This document shows, in pieces, positions 22,601 to 33,067 of a stretch of DNA of 64,000 nt. Position numbers and translations under genes: made by a program. The stretch is from Micrasema longulum (taxonomy: Eukaryota > Arthropoda > Insecta > Trichoptera > Brachycentridae). Position 1 is the stretch's first letter; each line of letters begins with the position of its first letter. The notes under the pieces were generated by a model, which saw nothing but the letters and a program-made list of their open reading frames with translations, ran no database searches and was not told the origin of the DNA. Location: positions 93,083 to 157,082 of the forward strand of contig JAGVSM010000815.1 of NCBI GenBank assembly GCA_022494885.1, read 5' to 3'.

Positions 22601-24830
22601 CATGAACACAGTTCATAATAAACTTTTATTAAAACAAAAAAAAAAGATGGATATTGATTCTACCATCAAATGTGTAAAAAAAAATTTTTTTATTCTTCGA
22701 AGATAAGGCGTAATAAAAAATCTCTCATATACCTATTATTTTGGCGTAATTCCATATAATTTAAATAAATTCACAATGGTGAATGTTACACAGTGTGTAA
22801 AGTGGCCACTTAAACCAGCCAATGACAGGTCATAAGCCCTGTAAATGCCTAGACTTCCATATTCCCTTCTCAAAATTTTTCCCTCTCTGTTGAAATAAAT
22901 TTAAATATGAACAACTCCCTAGGGAGGAAATCCAGCCAGTCTGCAAGCATTTGGACATAATCAAACATTGTTAAAAATAACTATCACTAAAGTTTACATA
23001 ATTGGGTAAATTATAAGAATGCTAATATTTATTTTTAAATAAAAAAATCATGAGATTTTTTTATAAATTAAAAAAAAAAAGCTTTAATTAGCTCGTTTGT
23101 ACATGTCGCTTAGGAACTTTTGCCTTTCCACTGTCAACATTTTATTTTATGCTTTGTGCATTCATATTTGTATATTTCCAAAGGGGTATTTTTCCAACCA
23201 ACCAATAAAACAAAAGTTTTTTTTTAAATTTGTATGCAGACAAAATCCAAATAAAATAGATACTAAATTAGAACTAGCAATATTGGTTTGTAAATAAATG
23301 AAAATCGATACTAGTCTTCAATGAAATGAGAAAGGATATGTAAAAATAAGTTATTACATTATGAAAAGAGGAGGGATTTAAAAAGAATATAAAGATGTTT
23401 CTTCAGACCTGATTTAAACTGTAGAAACACAGTCGAGCCGCATGGAAATTTAAAGGAAGACCTTGGAGAAATACTAAAACATGAAAACTGAAGACAATAT
23501 ACCTAAGAAATAATGGAAAAGTGTAAGGGTTGTGAATAATTCGAATTGTTTGTATTTTTAATAGGAAAACAGAAGATTATCTCCTTTGAAATCGTGGCTT
23601 TGTACACACGCACAAACAAGTTTGGACAAATTTCTCAAAATGAATGGAGATTTTAAAAAACCCATTGCATTCACAGCTGAAACCAATATGAGAAAATTCA
23701 TAGCTTATATTGACCCGGAAGACAAATTTGCTATTGAAGACAAATTATCTCAGGTTAGTAAACTTTTTTAACTTCGACTTATGAGCGGACACCCGGGTGG
23801 AAGGAGATTAGTGGGAAGACCCTGAATGAGATAGGAGGATGAAGTGAGAAAAGATGAAGTGCAGCTTCTCTATGTGTCAAATTAATTATGTAGGTATACA
23901 TATTTAAAAAGTCTTCAAGGTGTTGATTTCCTTTTTTTTTATATATTGTGTATGTAAATTCTTTGTATATTTTCTCAAAAATTACATTAGGATCACTATG
24001 TTTTTGTGAAATATTTATCCTGCCTTGAAATTTAAAATGATTTGGTTTGTTAACAAGTTTACTGTTCATTGGGATGATTTTTTTTGAGTTTTTTGTTTGC
24101 GGGTACAAGCATATGGACGCTCGTTACTGTGATATCACAATATGTGTTCCCTTTAAAGGGAACACATATTTTGGATTCGATAACTGACGATATCAATGAT
24201 TTGCCTTCTCATCTTATCAGTGCATGATTCCGTCATTGTTCTCTTGTGCAGTTATTCCTACAATAATTCGACCTGCATTTTCATCTTTTAAATTAACATT
24301 TAAGTCTCCACATAAAACTAAAAGATGTCTCCTTGAAAACTATATAATATCATAGTTTCGAGAAAAATTACTTATCTTTCAAAAAAAGAACCCACATTGA
24401 AAAAGATTTTAGCTCTTTTACTTAAAAAAAGTCAACTGACATGATTAAAATAAAACAAATTCCAATATTTTCAAATATGGGCAGAATGGTAAACGTAATG
24501 CAGGTCATAAACCTTGTAAATGCCTAGTCTTCCATATTACCTATTATGCCTTGTCCACTAACAATTTGACATACTCAAAACACTGTTGAATATTAAATGT
24601 CTTCATTATCATTTTTCTAGGTGAATACACTTCAACAGCTTCAAAATATAGCCTCATACGGATTCCTAAAGAAGAGACTAGAAGCCCATAATCTTCATAT
24701 CCATGCTCTGTGGTTTGATATTTATACCGGAGACATATATTACTTCAGCAGAAGAGCCAAAAAATTTGTGATCATCGATGAATACACCTTCGAAACACTC
24801 TTGTCTGAAGTTCGGAGGTATTATTCATAA
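19623..24830 (+). CDS. CAHbeta: beta-class carbonic anhydrase
   Basis: Reversible hydration of CO2 to bicarbonate. The beta class is found in arthropods and other invertebrates but not in vertebrates, and insect members are generally mitochondrial. Five coding exons: 19623-19715, 19998-20082, 21589-21776, 23565-23753, 24621-24830, all GT-AG and in phase, giving 254 aa (the Drosophila protein is about 255). The zinc ligands are Cys39 in FTCMDSRM, and His102 and Cys105 in VCGHTDCK. The Asp41-Arg43 dyad of the active site is intact. The N-terminus MDRILRGIMRYR is short and basic. The C-terminal block HIHALWFDIYTGDIYYFSR matches insect family members closely. The upstream 500 bases contain CCAAT boxes and CRE-like sites. 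Introns are repeat-poor compared with citrate synthase, apart from a 370-bp-family copy in intron 3 and another in intron 4. Confidence 0.96.
22775..22975 (+). repeat. 370-bp dispersed repeat, partial copy
   Basis: Contains TGGTGAATGTTACACAGTGT, ACTTAAACCAGCCAATGACA, TGCCTAGACTTCCATATTCC and CTCCCTAGGGAGG. It lies in carbonic anhydrase intron 3. Confidence 0.8.
24139..24170. repeat. perfect 32-bp palindrome
   Basis: Arms AATATGTGTTCCCTTT and its exact reverse complement meet without a spacer. It lies in carbonic anhydrase intron 4, beside a LINE endonuclease remnant. Confidence 0.9.
24180..24340 (-). mobile_element. LINE endonuclease fragment
   Basis: Minus-strand translation gives LLVLCGDLNVNLKDENAG, matching the G-D-(F/L)-N motif of the AP-type endonuclease of LINEs. 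The frame breaks soon after. In carbonic anhydrase intron 4. Confidence 0.5.
24395..24605 (+). repeat. 370-bp dispersed repeat, diverged copy
   Basis: TTTTAGCTCTTTTACTT, GGGCAGAATGGTAAACG, CTGTAAATGCCTAGTCTTCC (with one change) and ACATACTCAAAACACTGTTG match the family. The copy ends about 15 bases before carbonic anhydrase exon 5. Confidence 0.65.
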
Positions 24831-25129
24831 GGACAATGACAATGAAACAACTCAAAGGAGTACATTATATTTTTGTAGTCTCCAGTTAAAAGTTCTTAGG
24901 TCAAATTTTGATTATTTGAGCGGATTTTTGTGATTTTAGAATTAGTTATATGTTATATATATATATATATTATAACTATCAATGTTTAAAAAACACTTAA
25001 TCATTCAGAATTTTTAAATTAAAAAACAAATGGGCTCACAATTGGCATCATATTGTCATCTCTCATCCCTGTCTAGTGGGTTTCTAGAAAACATTGCGTA
25101 AAACTCAATAATTGTAGTATGGCGAAGGT

Positions 25130-25270
25130 AACGTAATAGTACTGTTTGTCACATACGACGTAAAACATCTTGTTTTAGGTAATTCAAAATATGCCTTTTT
25201 TAAACCATTGTAATTTTTTGCTTCTTTAAAAATAATTATATATATTTAAAAATTGTGAATAGACCCTGTT
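25130..25270 (+). repeat. dispersed repeat shared with 58553-58715
   Basis: TAGGTAATTCAAAATATGCC, TAATTTTTTGCTT and AGACCCTGTTA recur at 58553-58715, where about 50 bases are inserted. Type unknown. Confidence 0.55.
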
Positions 25271-25904
25271 AGATAACTAGGACCTATATTTTTTTTTAAT
25301 AAAACTTTTCAAAGTATATCTCCTCAAAGGAAAAAAAATGTTCTAAAATACAATTCGTGTTTAAAATGCATGAAGATTTATTAGGTCATTTTCATATTGT
25401 TTAAGTAGGTACATTTTTAGTATTGTCATTACTCTGGACCTAAAATGTAATTTTTACTAAATAACTTTTCATTAGATGATAGGTTCCTACCTTATTTTTA
25501 CATCTCATAATCTATGCTTTTTGTAACCCCTCAAAATGTTTTTTTTTATGAATAATTTATGTTTTTATCATATATTTTATAAGTGTTTTTCTAGTCTGTT
25601 TTTTTATTCCATTTAAATAATCGTTTGAATCCACGTATCAAATTCCATTTTTGTATATTTTGTGTTTAGTTAGAATAAGAAAATCTTTTATATCATTCCT
25701 CATTTTCTTGTCCATGTTATTATTATTTTATTTAATTTAAGCTAATATGTACTATCATTGTTTATATTATGTATGTATAATATTGTATAATTAATTATTA
25801 TTTATGTCTTGCGGGTCAACTTTGTAGCATTGAGCTGATTCCAGTACGTCTAATGCACTATGTTTTGAATATTATAAAATATAAATAATATTATCATCAA
25901 ACCC

Positions 25905-26070
25905 TTGTCCGCATTTTCAAAGAAGAATGCAGCGTATCTCAGTCATCTGTTACAGTAAGGTAAGGTGATCAATCTTACGCTTTAAGTTCCAGTCTAGGAA
26001 CGGTGAAATAATGTATTGAAAGCTCCCTTTACAAACCCGGATCCATTCTAGAGGTCTTGTGGTCTCTTTT
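25905..26070 (-). mobile_element. tRNA-derived SINE fragment
   Basis: ATGCAGCGTATCTCAGTCAT, GATCAATCTTACGCTTTAAG and TTCCAGTCTAGGAACGG match the reversed SINE body; the tRNA-like part is badly decayed. Confidence 0.65.
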
Positions 26071-26424
26071 CGGATCCATATATTCCAAAAACAAATTTTA
26101 AGCTTTGACCCTTTATAGGACACCTAGAACAAAGTGTGTACCACGTGAATTAAGGTATTTATTTTATAATATTTCTTATGTCACATTACTACTCAGCTTT
26201 TTCAAATGCAATAGGTTTATTATCGTAAAAAACAACATTATTTTAATAAATTAACGCAAAATATGCACTATAAACGGTTAATGAACGGATAATTCATTTT
26301 TTAAATTTTCTTTGTTTATAGAAAATTTGCGTTATTATATTTTACAACTACTGCTTTTAATGCCCATATTATTGCCAGTACAATTCAGTCTATTTCGTAA
26401 ATTTGTCCGTCGCCTTTTATTTAA

Positions 26425-26560
26425 TTAGTAAAATAATGCATTGTAAAACCACCTTATAAATAAATACTTATGTTCGACCCTCCAAGGAATAGATTCAATT
26501 ACCTCAAGCATGGTAGGCAAACGGGCCAACCACTACACAGGCGGACTTTTCTCTACTCGA
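26425..26560 (-). mobile_element. tRNA-derived SINE head and partial body
   Basis: AAGCATGGTAGGCAAACGG and CCAACCACTACACAGGCGGA are the reversed tRNA-like head. It directly follows, on the same strand, the stop codon of a LINE frame. Confidence 0.7.
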
Positions 26561-26705
26561 TTTTATTCGTTCGATCGGTTTTTGAACTTGTCAACCGAGC
26601 GTGCACCAATCGCTTTCCCAGGAAGGCTATTCCATTGCTCAACAACTCCGTTTGTCAGAAAGTTCTCTCTGGGGTCGGATTGAAGGAGTTAGTGTTCAAT
26701 TTATG
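26560..26705 (-). mobile_element. LINE polymerase C-terminal fragment
   Basis: Minus-strand translation reads NFLTNGVVEQWNSLPGKAIG and SVDKFKNRSNE followed by a stop, the standard C-terminus of CR1/L2-like LINE polymerases. Confidence 0.75.
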
Positions 26706-27097
26706 TTAATGACCTCTAATGATGGCGGTTATTATTTCTTTTCATAAATAAATTATTAATGTTAGTACAAATTCAGATTCTCTATTTTTCCTGTTTAAAA
26801 AGCTTTACCTTAGAATAATTTAGTGTTTAACTATGCGTGCACATTCATTATATTAACACCATAGTGCACAATCATTGCTCTATGTTATGTTTTAGAACTA
26901 AGCTTGTCAAAATGTCAACTGAAAGGGAGAATGAGGATGTTCTGTGTTTTTGAAAATATGGATTTGTTACTTTATTTTTTAATCAAAATAAAAAACCTTG
27001 TTTTTAACCATTTATTCTTAATTTTTTACCAAACTGTTTCTGACCTACATCAAGGTATGGTTTATGGATGAATACAATATTTTAAAATAGGATTGTA

Positions 27098-27484
27098 TCA
27101 ATTTGTAAAGTATACCTTGATAAGTAGCTCAGAAACTGGTCGGTAATAAAATAAATAATATGTGGTTGGAAAATACTCGTTGCTACTTGCTAACAGAACT
27201 GCATCATCAGCATACAACAAGCAGCTTACTGAAAAATTATAAATTTTTGCTACAATACTCATACGTTCTTTCTCTTTCATACATTTGTCCATGTATAGAT
27301 TAAACAACCATGGTGCCATTACACATCCCTGTTTCACGCCTTTTGAGATCGCAAACCAAGATGTGAATCCCCCATCAACTCTTGCACACGCTGAACTCTC
27401 CTCATAGAGAGATGATACTGCACGTATAAGTGTATTGTTTACTTCATACTTTTCCAACACGCCCCACAATTTTTTTGAATGCAT
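27098..27484 (-). mobile_element. LINE reverse-transcriptase domain fragment
   Basis: A 128-residue open frame contains GVKQGCVMAPWLFNLYMD (palm motif B) and CLLYADDAVLLA (the YADD catalytic motif C). The upstream part LWGVLEKYEV, RAVSSLYEES fits motif A to B spacing. The frame ends in unrelated sequence. Confidence 0.88.
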
Positions 27485-27524
27485 GTGAACTTTATTATTT
27501 TTTGTACAAATTTTAAATACGCGT

Positions 27525-27770
27525 TCATCATCATAGTACCTATATCCACAATGGTGTATAGGGCACTGTATTTGTACACCAAATGCTGCGTATCTCGATC
27601 ATCTGTTACAGTGTAATATTTTAATGAAAATCACATTTTAACATAAATATTCCATGCCCACCATGCCGGGAATCAAACCTGCAACATGGTAAGAAAATAC
27701 TCGTCCATGGTTCCGGTTTTATTTCATACACAGGACTGTATTCTTAATGCCGCCTGGATATGGGGAAGAA
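27525..27770 (-). mobile_element. tRNA-derived SINE, long form
   Basis: Reversed body (GTGTATAGGGCACTGTATTT, GCGTATCTCGATCATCTGTT), tRNA-like part (CGGGAATCAAACCTGCAAC) and part of the leader (GTATTCTTAATGCCGCCTGG). Confidence 0.75.
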
Positions 27771-27779
27771 ACTTTAATG

Positions 27780-28126
27780 TTTGTATTTATCGTATTCTTC
27801 TCGTACCGCTCCTATCGGAGGTTGGCGACCATCACTTGAAACTCCTCTCGATCCTAGGCATTGAGCATTGCTGCATCTGGTATTTCAAATCACTGCCAAA
27901 GATTCCTGAACCATGATGTTCTTTTGCATCTACCCTTTATCTTCCCTTCCACTATGAGCTGTAGAAGGGTACATTTTTCTCCCCGGAATATGTGGCCAAA
28001 GTATGCGGCCTTTCTTTTTTTGACAGCGGTTAACATTTCTCGATATTTTCCCATTATATCCAGTACCCTTTCATTGGACACTTGATCAGCCCATGAGAAA
28101 CGTGGCGTTTTCCTGTACAACCACAT
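27780..28126 (-). mobile_element. LINE C-terminal fragment
   Basis: Minus-strand frame reads KKRKAAYFGHIFRGEKCTLL, LIVEGKIKGRCKRTSWFRNL and, after breaks, EEFQVMVANLR, a familiar end of LINE polymerases in animals. Confidence 0.82.
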
Positions 28127-28879
28127 TTTATAAAATAAGTATACCGTATTTATGAAATATGAAATGTGCCAACATTTTTAAGAATATTATAGATATATGC
28201 CAAAATTTAAAATTGTGTAATAAATTTCACTTTGCTGCTGGAAACAAAGAAATGTATAATTCGTTTTAATTTGGCTGCATCGTGAAAATATTAATTACTT
28301 GTTTAAAGACTCAAAGTGAATGAATGTGATCTAAATTAAGACATATATTTTTGGCACAAATTACTTAGGAAAAGTTTGCAAATAAAGTTCTTGGCAGTAT
28401 TCACTGAGAAAGACTTGAATGAAATTAAATACTTTGTAATAAAGATCACGAGTGGTAATTACATATATTATATTGTGATAAAAGTCTTGAATAAAAAATT
28501 TAAACGTTCACATTTTGAATTCACAATTTAATTATTATTGGAAATTTATATTTGAACTTTAAAATCGCAAATGTATTGAAACTAATTCTCAACCAGTTTT
28601 AGAATACAGGCAAAGCAGGAGAGAGAACACAGTTATATATTTTTATGAAGAAGAATGTACTATATATATCATGTATAGATAGTTAATAAATTCCCTCCGG
28701 GCATGGAATGTCAGCTATAAATAACATAATTTAAATTGGAAAATTGTTAAATATTCGTCTTATATTTTAGTAAGTTAATATGTTTTATTTTTAATTGCAA
28801 TTTAACGAAGCTAAAAGGGAAAACTAATTAACTATTTTCTATTCATGTTCATAGTAAAATCTTCTTTTTTGATTTTGGG

Positions 28880-29616
28880 GAAAAACAATCCGTTTATTAC
28901 ACGGAGGTCTCCTGGGAAACCGAACTCCTCTCACCTCCTCTTTGAAAGTCTTCCAGGTTGGCGGCTACCCCGTGGCGTGTTACTACCACGTGTGGAAGTC
29001 TGTTTTTATCCATTATCTCCACATTGTTGCGCCAGAATCATCTCCTTTTCCTACCCTTTCTCACAATATCTTCTATGTTGTATGCTTCACGTATGACAGT
29101 GTTTCTGATACTGTCCCTCAGCATCTTTCTCAGAATAGTGCGAAATGTCTTCATTTCTGCAGTTCTAAGCATGGATTTTGTTTTAGTCATGTCGGCTTTT
29201 GATTCAATTCCATATGTCATTATCGGCCGGACATAAGTTATACAGATTCGCACTTTGCTTTCTACATGCATATGTGTATTTTTATAGACAAAGCTTTTAA
29301 ACATCTTGATAATGCCGCTGCTTTATTGGTCTGTTTGCGGACTTCATTGTAGAGATCATTTTGATCAGAGACTTCCAGTCCCGGGCACCTGAATCTTGAC
29401 GCCTGCTCGATGGGTTCATTCTCAATCATCAATCTGCACTCTGTCTGTTCTTTTGCGATTGTCATACAGTTTGTTTTGTTGACAGATATTGCGATATTGT
29501 ATAATTTTGCATTCTTGTTAAACATGTGCAGAAATCGTTGCAGGTCCTCCTCAGATTCTGCTACAATTATAGCATCGTCTGCTCAGCATATGCTGTTGAT
29601 TTTTAAAAATATTTAA
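28880..29616 (-). mobile_element. LINE polymerase fragment, palm to C-terminus
   Basis: Minus strand: ADDAIIVAESEEDLQRFLH (motif C region), ISVNKTNCMTIA, IEQASRFRCPGLEV, ICITYVRPIMTYGIES and EMKTFRTILRKMLRDS, then a decayed tail. Several frame breaks. Confidence 0.85.
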
Positions 29617-30380
29617 ATGCTTAAAAAATTATTTTCATAATTTTACTGAACATGTATTATAAAAAATGTTTTTAATCTCTCTGCTCTAAAGAGATCAAAT
29701 TTGTCAAAAATGTGGTGATGGATTTCCGTCGAAGATATAAAAATAGTTTAGTTATGAAATTTCATAATTTAATTTAATTAAACCATATTAAATTTGAACA
29801 AAGTAGATAAATATATTTATTCAAAATTATTTTAATTATTAAAGTGATTAAAATGTATTTGTTGGTTTGTGCAAAAATTTCTTCAAAGACTGCTGGAATT
29901 ATAAATTCAGTCACAAACCCATTAATATGTTTTTATTTTATATTTTTAGCAATGCTTTATGTATTGTAATTGTATTTTTATTTAATAAATAATACATTTT
30001 TTAAATTGTCTTTTTACTTAATTATGTTAAGTTCTAAAATGTAAATGCAATCGGGATACTATTGTACCTGAAATTTTCAATGACAAAATATAAATAATCT
30101 GATTTAAAAATGGAATACACTGTTGAAAAATAAATGTTATTTTTTAAAGAAAAAACGTTGGTCAAATTATCAATTTCTAAATACAACTTGGGATTCTCTG
30201 CATATTCTGATCTGAATTCTGTATAAATGTTTTGTACTTTTCCCAATGCGGTTAGTTAATAAAGATGTCTGAAAAGGTTTCCTTAATTAGTAAAAGTAAT
30301 CCATTCTCACAAAAGACTGTATGGGGGAGAAACCATAAAAATGACACGTAAATTAGTTGCACAGAAAATAATGTGATGCC

Positions 30381-30432
30381 CCTAGGCAACAACCCCTTTA
30401 CGAGTGTTAGAGGGGTGTTGCCCTAGGTGACA
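30381..30432. repeat. hairpin of about 18 bp
   Basis: CCTAGGCAACAACCCCTT pairs with GAGGGGTGTTGCCCTAGG across an 11-base loop. Possible tiny MITE or structured RNA; no other copy noticed. Confidence 0.6.
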
Positions 30433-30714
30433 GATTTGTCAAAAGATCTGAATTCTTCACTAATCATTTCATTTTCAAAAATTTTCAAAAATGTGTTAAA
30501 ACAATAGTCGTGATAAATAATAAAATTATTCGCTAATAATAAATAATTAAATTAAAATTACAAATAAACCCTTAATAATTATGTATTTCAACGTTATCCT
30601 TAGTTCATTTTTAATCTCTCATTCCTTTTTTTCCACTATTAGTATCCCCAAATAAAAATTATCTATTTACTTACTTTTTATAACGGAAGTTATATATCAA
30701 TAATATTTTTTTAA

Positions 30715-30785
30715 TTTTTATATGGGAGTTGCTTTATATAGTATACAAGGTTTATATTTCAAAAGTGGATTTTTCTGCAATTAAA
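30715..30785 (+). repeat. dispersed repeat shared with 3955-4045
   Basis: TATGGGAGTTGCTTTATATA and TATACAAGGTTTATATTTCA are the reverse complement of the 3955-4045 patch. Confidence 0.6.
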
Positions 30786-31019
30786 TTTCTTAAAATTGAG
30801 CTAAACTGTTGGGATCATATAATATATATAATAAAAATTAATTGATCAACCAATCAAATCACTGATTCATAGATAATGCTGATAACATTTTAGTCATTCA
30901 TGCTATCTACAGACTTAGCGCTAAGTGAAAAAAATGACCTTTAAATTTATAAGTCCATAAAAAAATATATACTATGGTTTTTGCCATATCCGGTCTACGA
31001 AATTAATTGTCTCTGGTGT

Positions 31020-31205
31020 CTAGTGTCACTTCGCATTGCATTTCTTAGAGGTTTCGTAATTCTGAATTCTGACACATTATTTGACAGCTGACAGAGCGCG
31101 AGGTTTCTGTAAGCAGTTTATTCGTAGAAAACTTAGTAATAAGTTAAGAATATCAAAATACTCTATTAGGAGTACAGGCACGGTATTTTCAAGTGAAAAA
31201 TTTGG
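31020..31205 (+). other. candidate 5' noncoding exon of the HIGD1 gene
   Basis: A moderately GC-richer patch ends in a good donor (AAATTTG then GTGAGT at about 31204) and lies about 1.9 kb before the acceptor of the first coding exon. It contains no conserved reading frame. The link is an inference from the need for an untranslated first exon; a transcript would decide it. Confidence 0.3.
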
Positions 31206-32227
31206 TGAGTTGATTTTATTTATGAATTACACAACATGTCATCACCTCTTACACCGGGAAATTGAATCGAAAATTTGAAGGGTACGCATTGTAAATTAAG
31301 TAAAATAATTACTTGTAAATACTATTTCGTGTCCCATATGTACAAAACACACTTAAAAAACATCGTGGTTAATTTACGACGGATGTGATGACATTGGTTT
31401 TTACGAATTCTAGTTTTTTCAAACAAAACTCTCGTTAACGAGCTTATGTTATTTTTAAATTCTCCTGTAATATGGTTTATTAATTTTAAACTAACATTAA
31501 TTTACTCCCGTTACTATCACAATATAGTGCATTGTATTTTTTAAAACGGAGTACTTTCTACTTTTTAAATACGTTTTTTATGTAAATCCGACCTTAACCT
31601 TCATTTATATAAAATCTAATTCGACTACGAAATTTCATTTTAAACATTTCTGTCTCTTTAAATTAAAATTATATTAAATTTTCCTTTTCATCGTGAGCTT
31701 TTAAGAGCTGTAAAGTTCAAGGTCATCTTAATAATTATGTAACATACCAAATGATTTTACATTTTATTTATGATTGCAATAATAAATGGGGTTAGATGCT
31801 GTCTAGCTGTAAGGGTTATTAATTTAATCATAAAAAAATAAATATTTACAGTATAAAATTTATTTTACACACACATGTCTCATGTAGGCCATAGCTGTCT
31901 ATTAATTACCAATGTCTTTTAGATTGACACAATGAAAAAGACTATTCCGAACATAATCGCAAACGAGTAAAAAAATGTAGGCGAAAACAAAACAAACTTG
32001 TATCTAACTAACTCGTGTCTGGGCTTGACTTGTATTATTTTTTACTTTAAATATTACACATCTAAAATAAGATTTTACTTGCGTGACGTGGTTGGGTTTT
32101 TAGAAATTCAAATATCCGGTACTGTCCGCCGTCTGGGCTACCCGAACTTCCCCTGTATTAGTATTTCTTGTTTCTTTGGCCTTAATATATATATATTTTA
32201 CACACATTTTAAGTTATTAAGGTGTGT

Positions 32228-33030
32228 CGGCCTCGTGGTTTAATGGTCAGCGCGTTTGCCTACCATGCAAGAGATCTTGGGTTTGATTCTAAGAAATATT
32301 TATTTAAAAGGGTGTTTTCACACTAGAATATTTTATAGTCCCTGCAGCTCAATCACTAATAACTATCGTCGTGCTTAAAAACATGCTAAGCATTTGAGCG
32401 ATCACAATGAACAATAATGAACATGCTTAAGTTAACGCGTGTGTAATCTCCAAGTCAATGCTCGTGTCAGTTTGTTTGTCTTCCTCGTAAATAAATACAG
32501 TTCACTGGCGAATAATCGACATTTATATATATATATATATATTGCATTTGCAAAATAGTAAGGAGTATCTGATACTAAAAAGTAAAAATTAAATTACAAT
32601 TACTATGGCGACTGCTTTTCTTGACATTTGGCTTGCTAACCGCCGGCTAAATGCAATAAATAGCATGATAAATAATAAATGAATAAAAATAGCAGTTTTG
32701 GAATATTTACACCAGTGAGATTCAAATTATTATCAGGATTATACGTCGCGAAACGTAAATATTTAATATTAGGTGTTCACGGATGTTCCGTTGTGATCGC
32801 GACTACGATAATAAACCACGGTGAGAAATTGTTATCAAGTCGCTTATTAGCACGTCGATAGTTATTTGTGATTGAGCTACTGGACTGGTACCTGAAGCGT
32901 AAGACTGATCAAGACCTTTATGTAACAAAAATGATCAAGATACACTGTGATTGGTGTACCAATGCTGTCCCCTATGCACCATTTGGTGCGGAAAGGGAAT
33001 TATTAATGAATGATATGTAAGAATAAACAT
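32228..33030 (+). mobile_element. tRNA-derived SINE interrupted by a MITE
   Basis: Bases 32228-32344 hold the tRNA-like head (CCTCGTGGTTTAATGGTCAG, then CAAGAGATCTTGGGTTTGAT) and the start of the body. Bases 32883-33030 hold the rest (GACTGGTACCTGAAGCGTAA to the GTGCGGAAAGGGAAT end). Removing the insert and one CTG restores the continuity seen in other copies such as 35880-35900. Confidence 0.88.
32345..32879. mobile_element. MITE nested in a SINE, 3-bp CTG duplication
   Basis: The ends are imperfect inverted repeats containing AGCTCAATCAC, AATAACTATCG and CGTGCT, with further matching GCGATCACAA words inward. The element is 535 bases, flanked by CTG at 32342-32344 and 32880-32882, and contains an AT microsatellite. 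No transposase frame. Superfamily not assigned. Confidence 0.82.
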
Positions 33031-33067
33031 TAAAGAAGACTGTTTTGTTGCTTTTTGCAGTTGAATC

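Larger units (their letters stand above)
24831..31019. other. intergenic region between carbonic anhydrase and HIGD1 genes
   Basis: No supported gene. Starts with the 3' UTR of carbonic anhydrase (possible AATAAA at 25298-25303). Contains SINE pieces and LINE fragments from 25905 to 29616 and short repeats near 30381 and 30715. The stretches 28150-28850 and 29620-30370 are AT-rich and show nothing I can name. Confidence 0.6.

Noticed and set aside
24950..24975. AT dinucleotide runs here and near 32525 and 35186
   Set aside because: Ordinary microsatellites in AT-rich DNA.
32228..32300. Possible tRNA gene
   Set aside because: Same SINE head, followed by the SINE body after a nested MITE.
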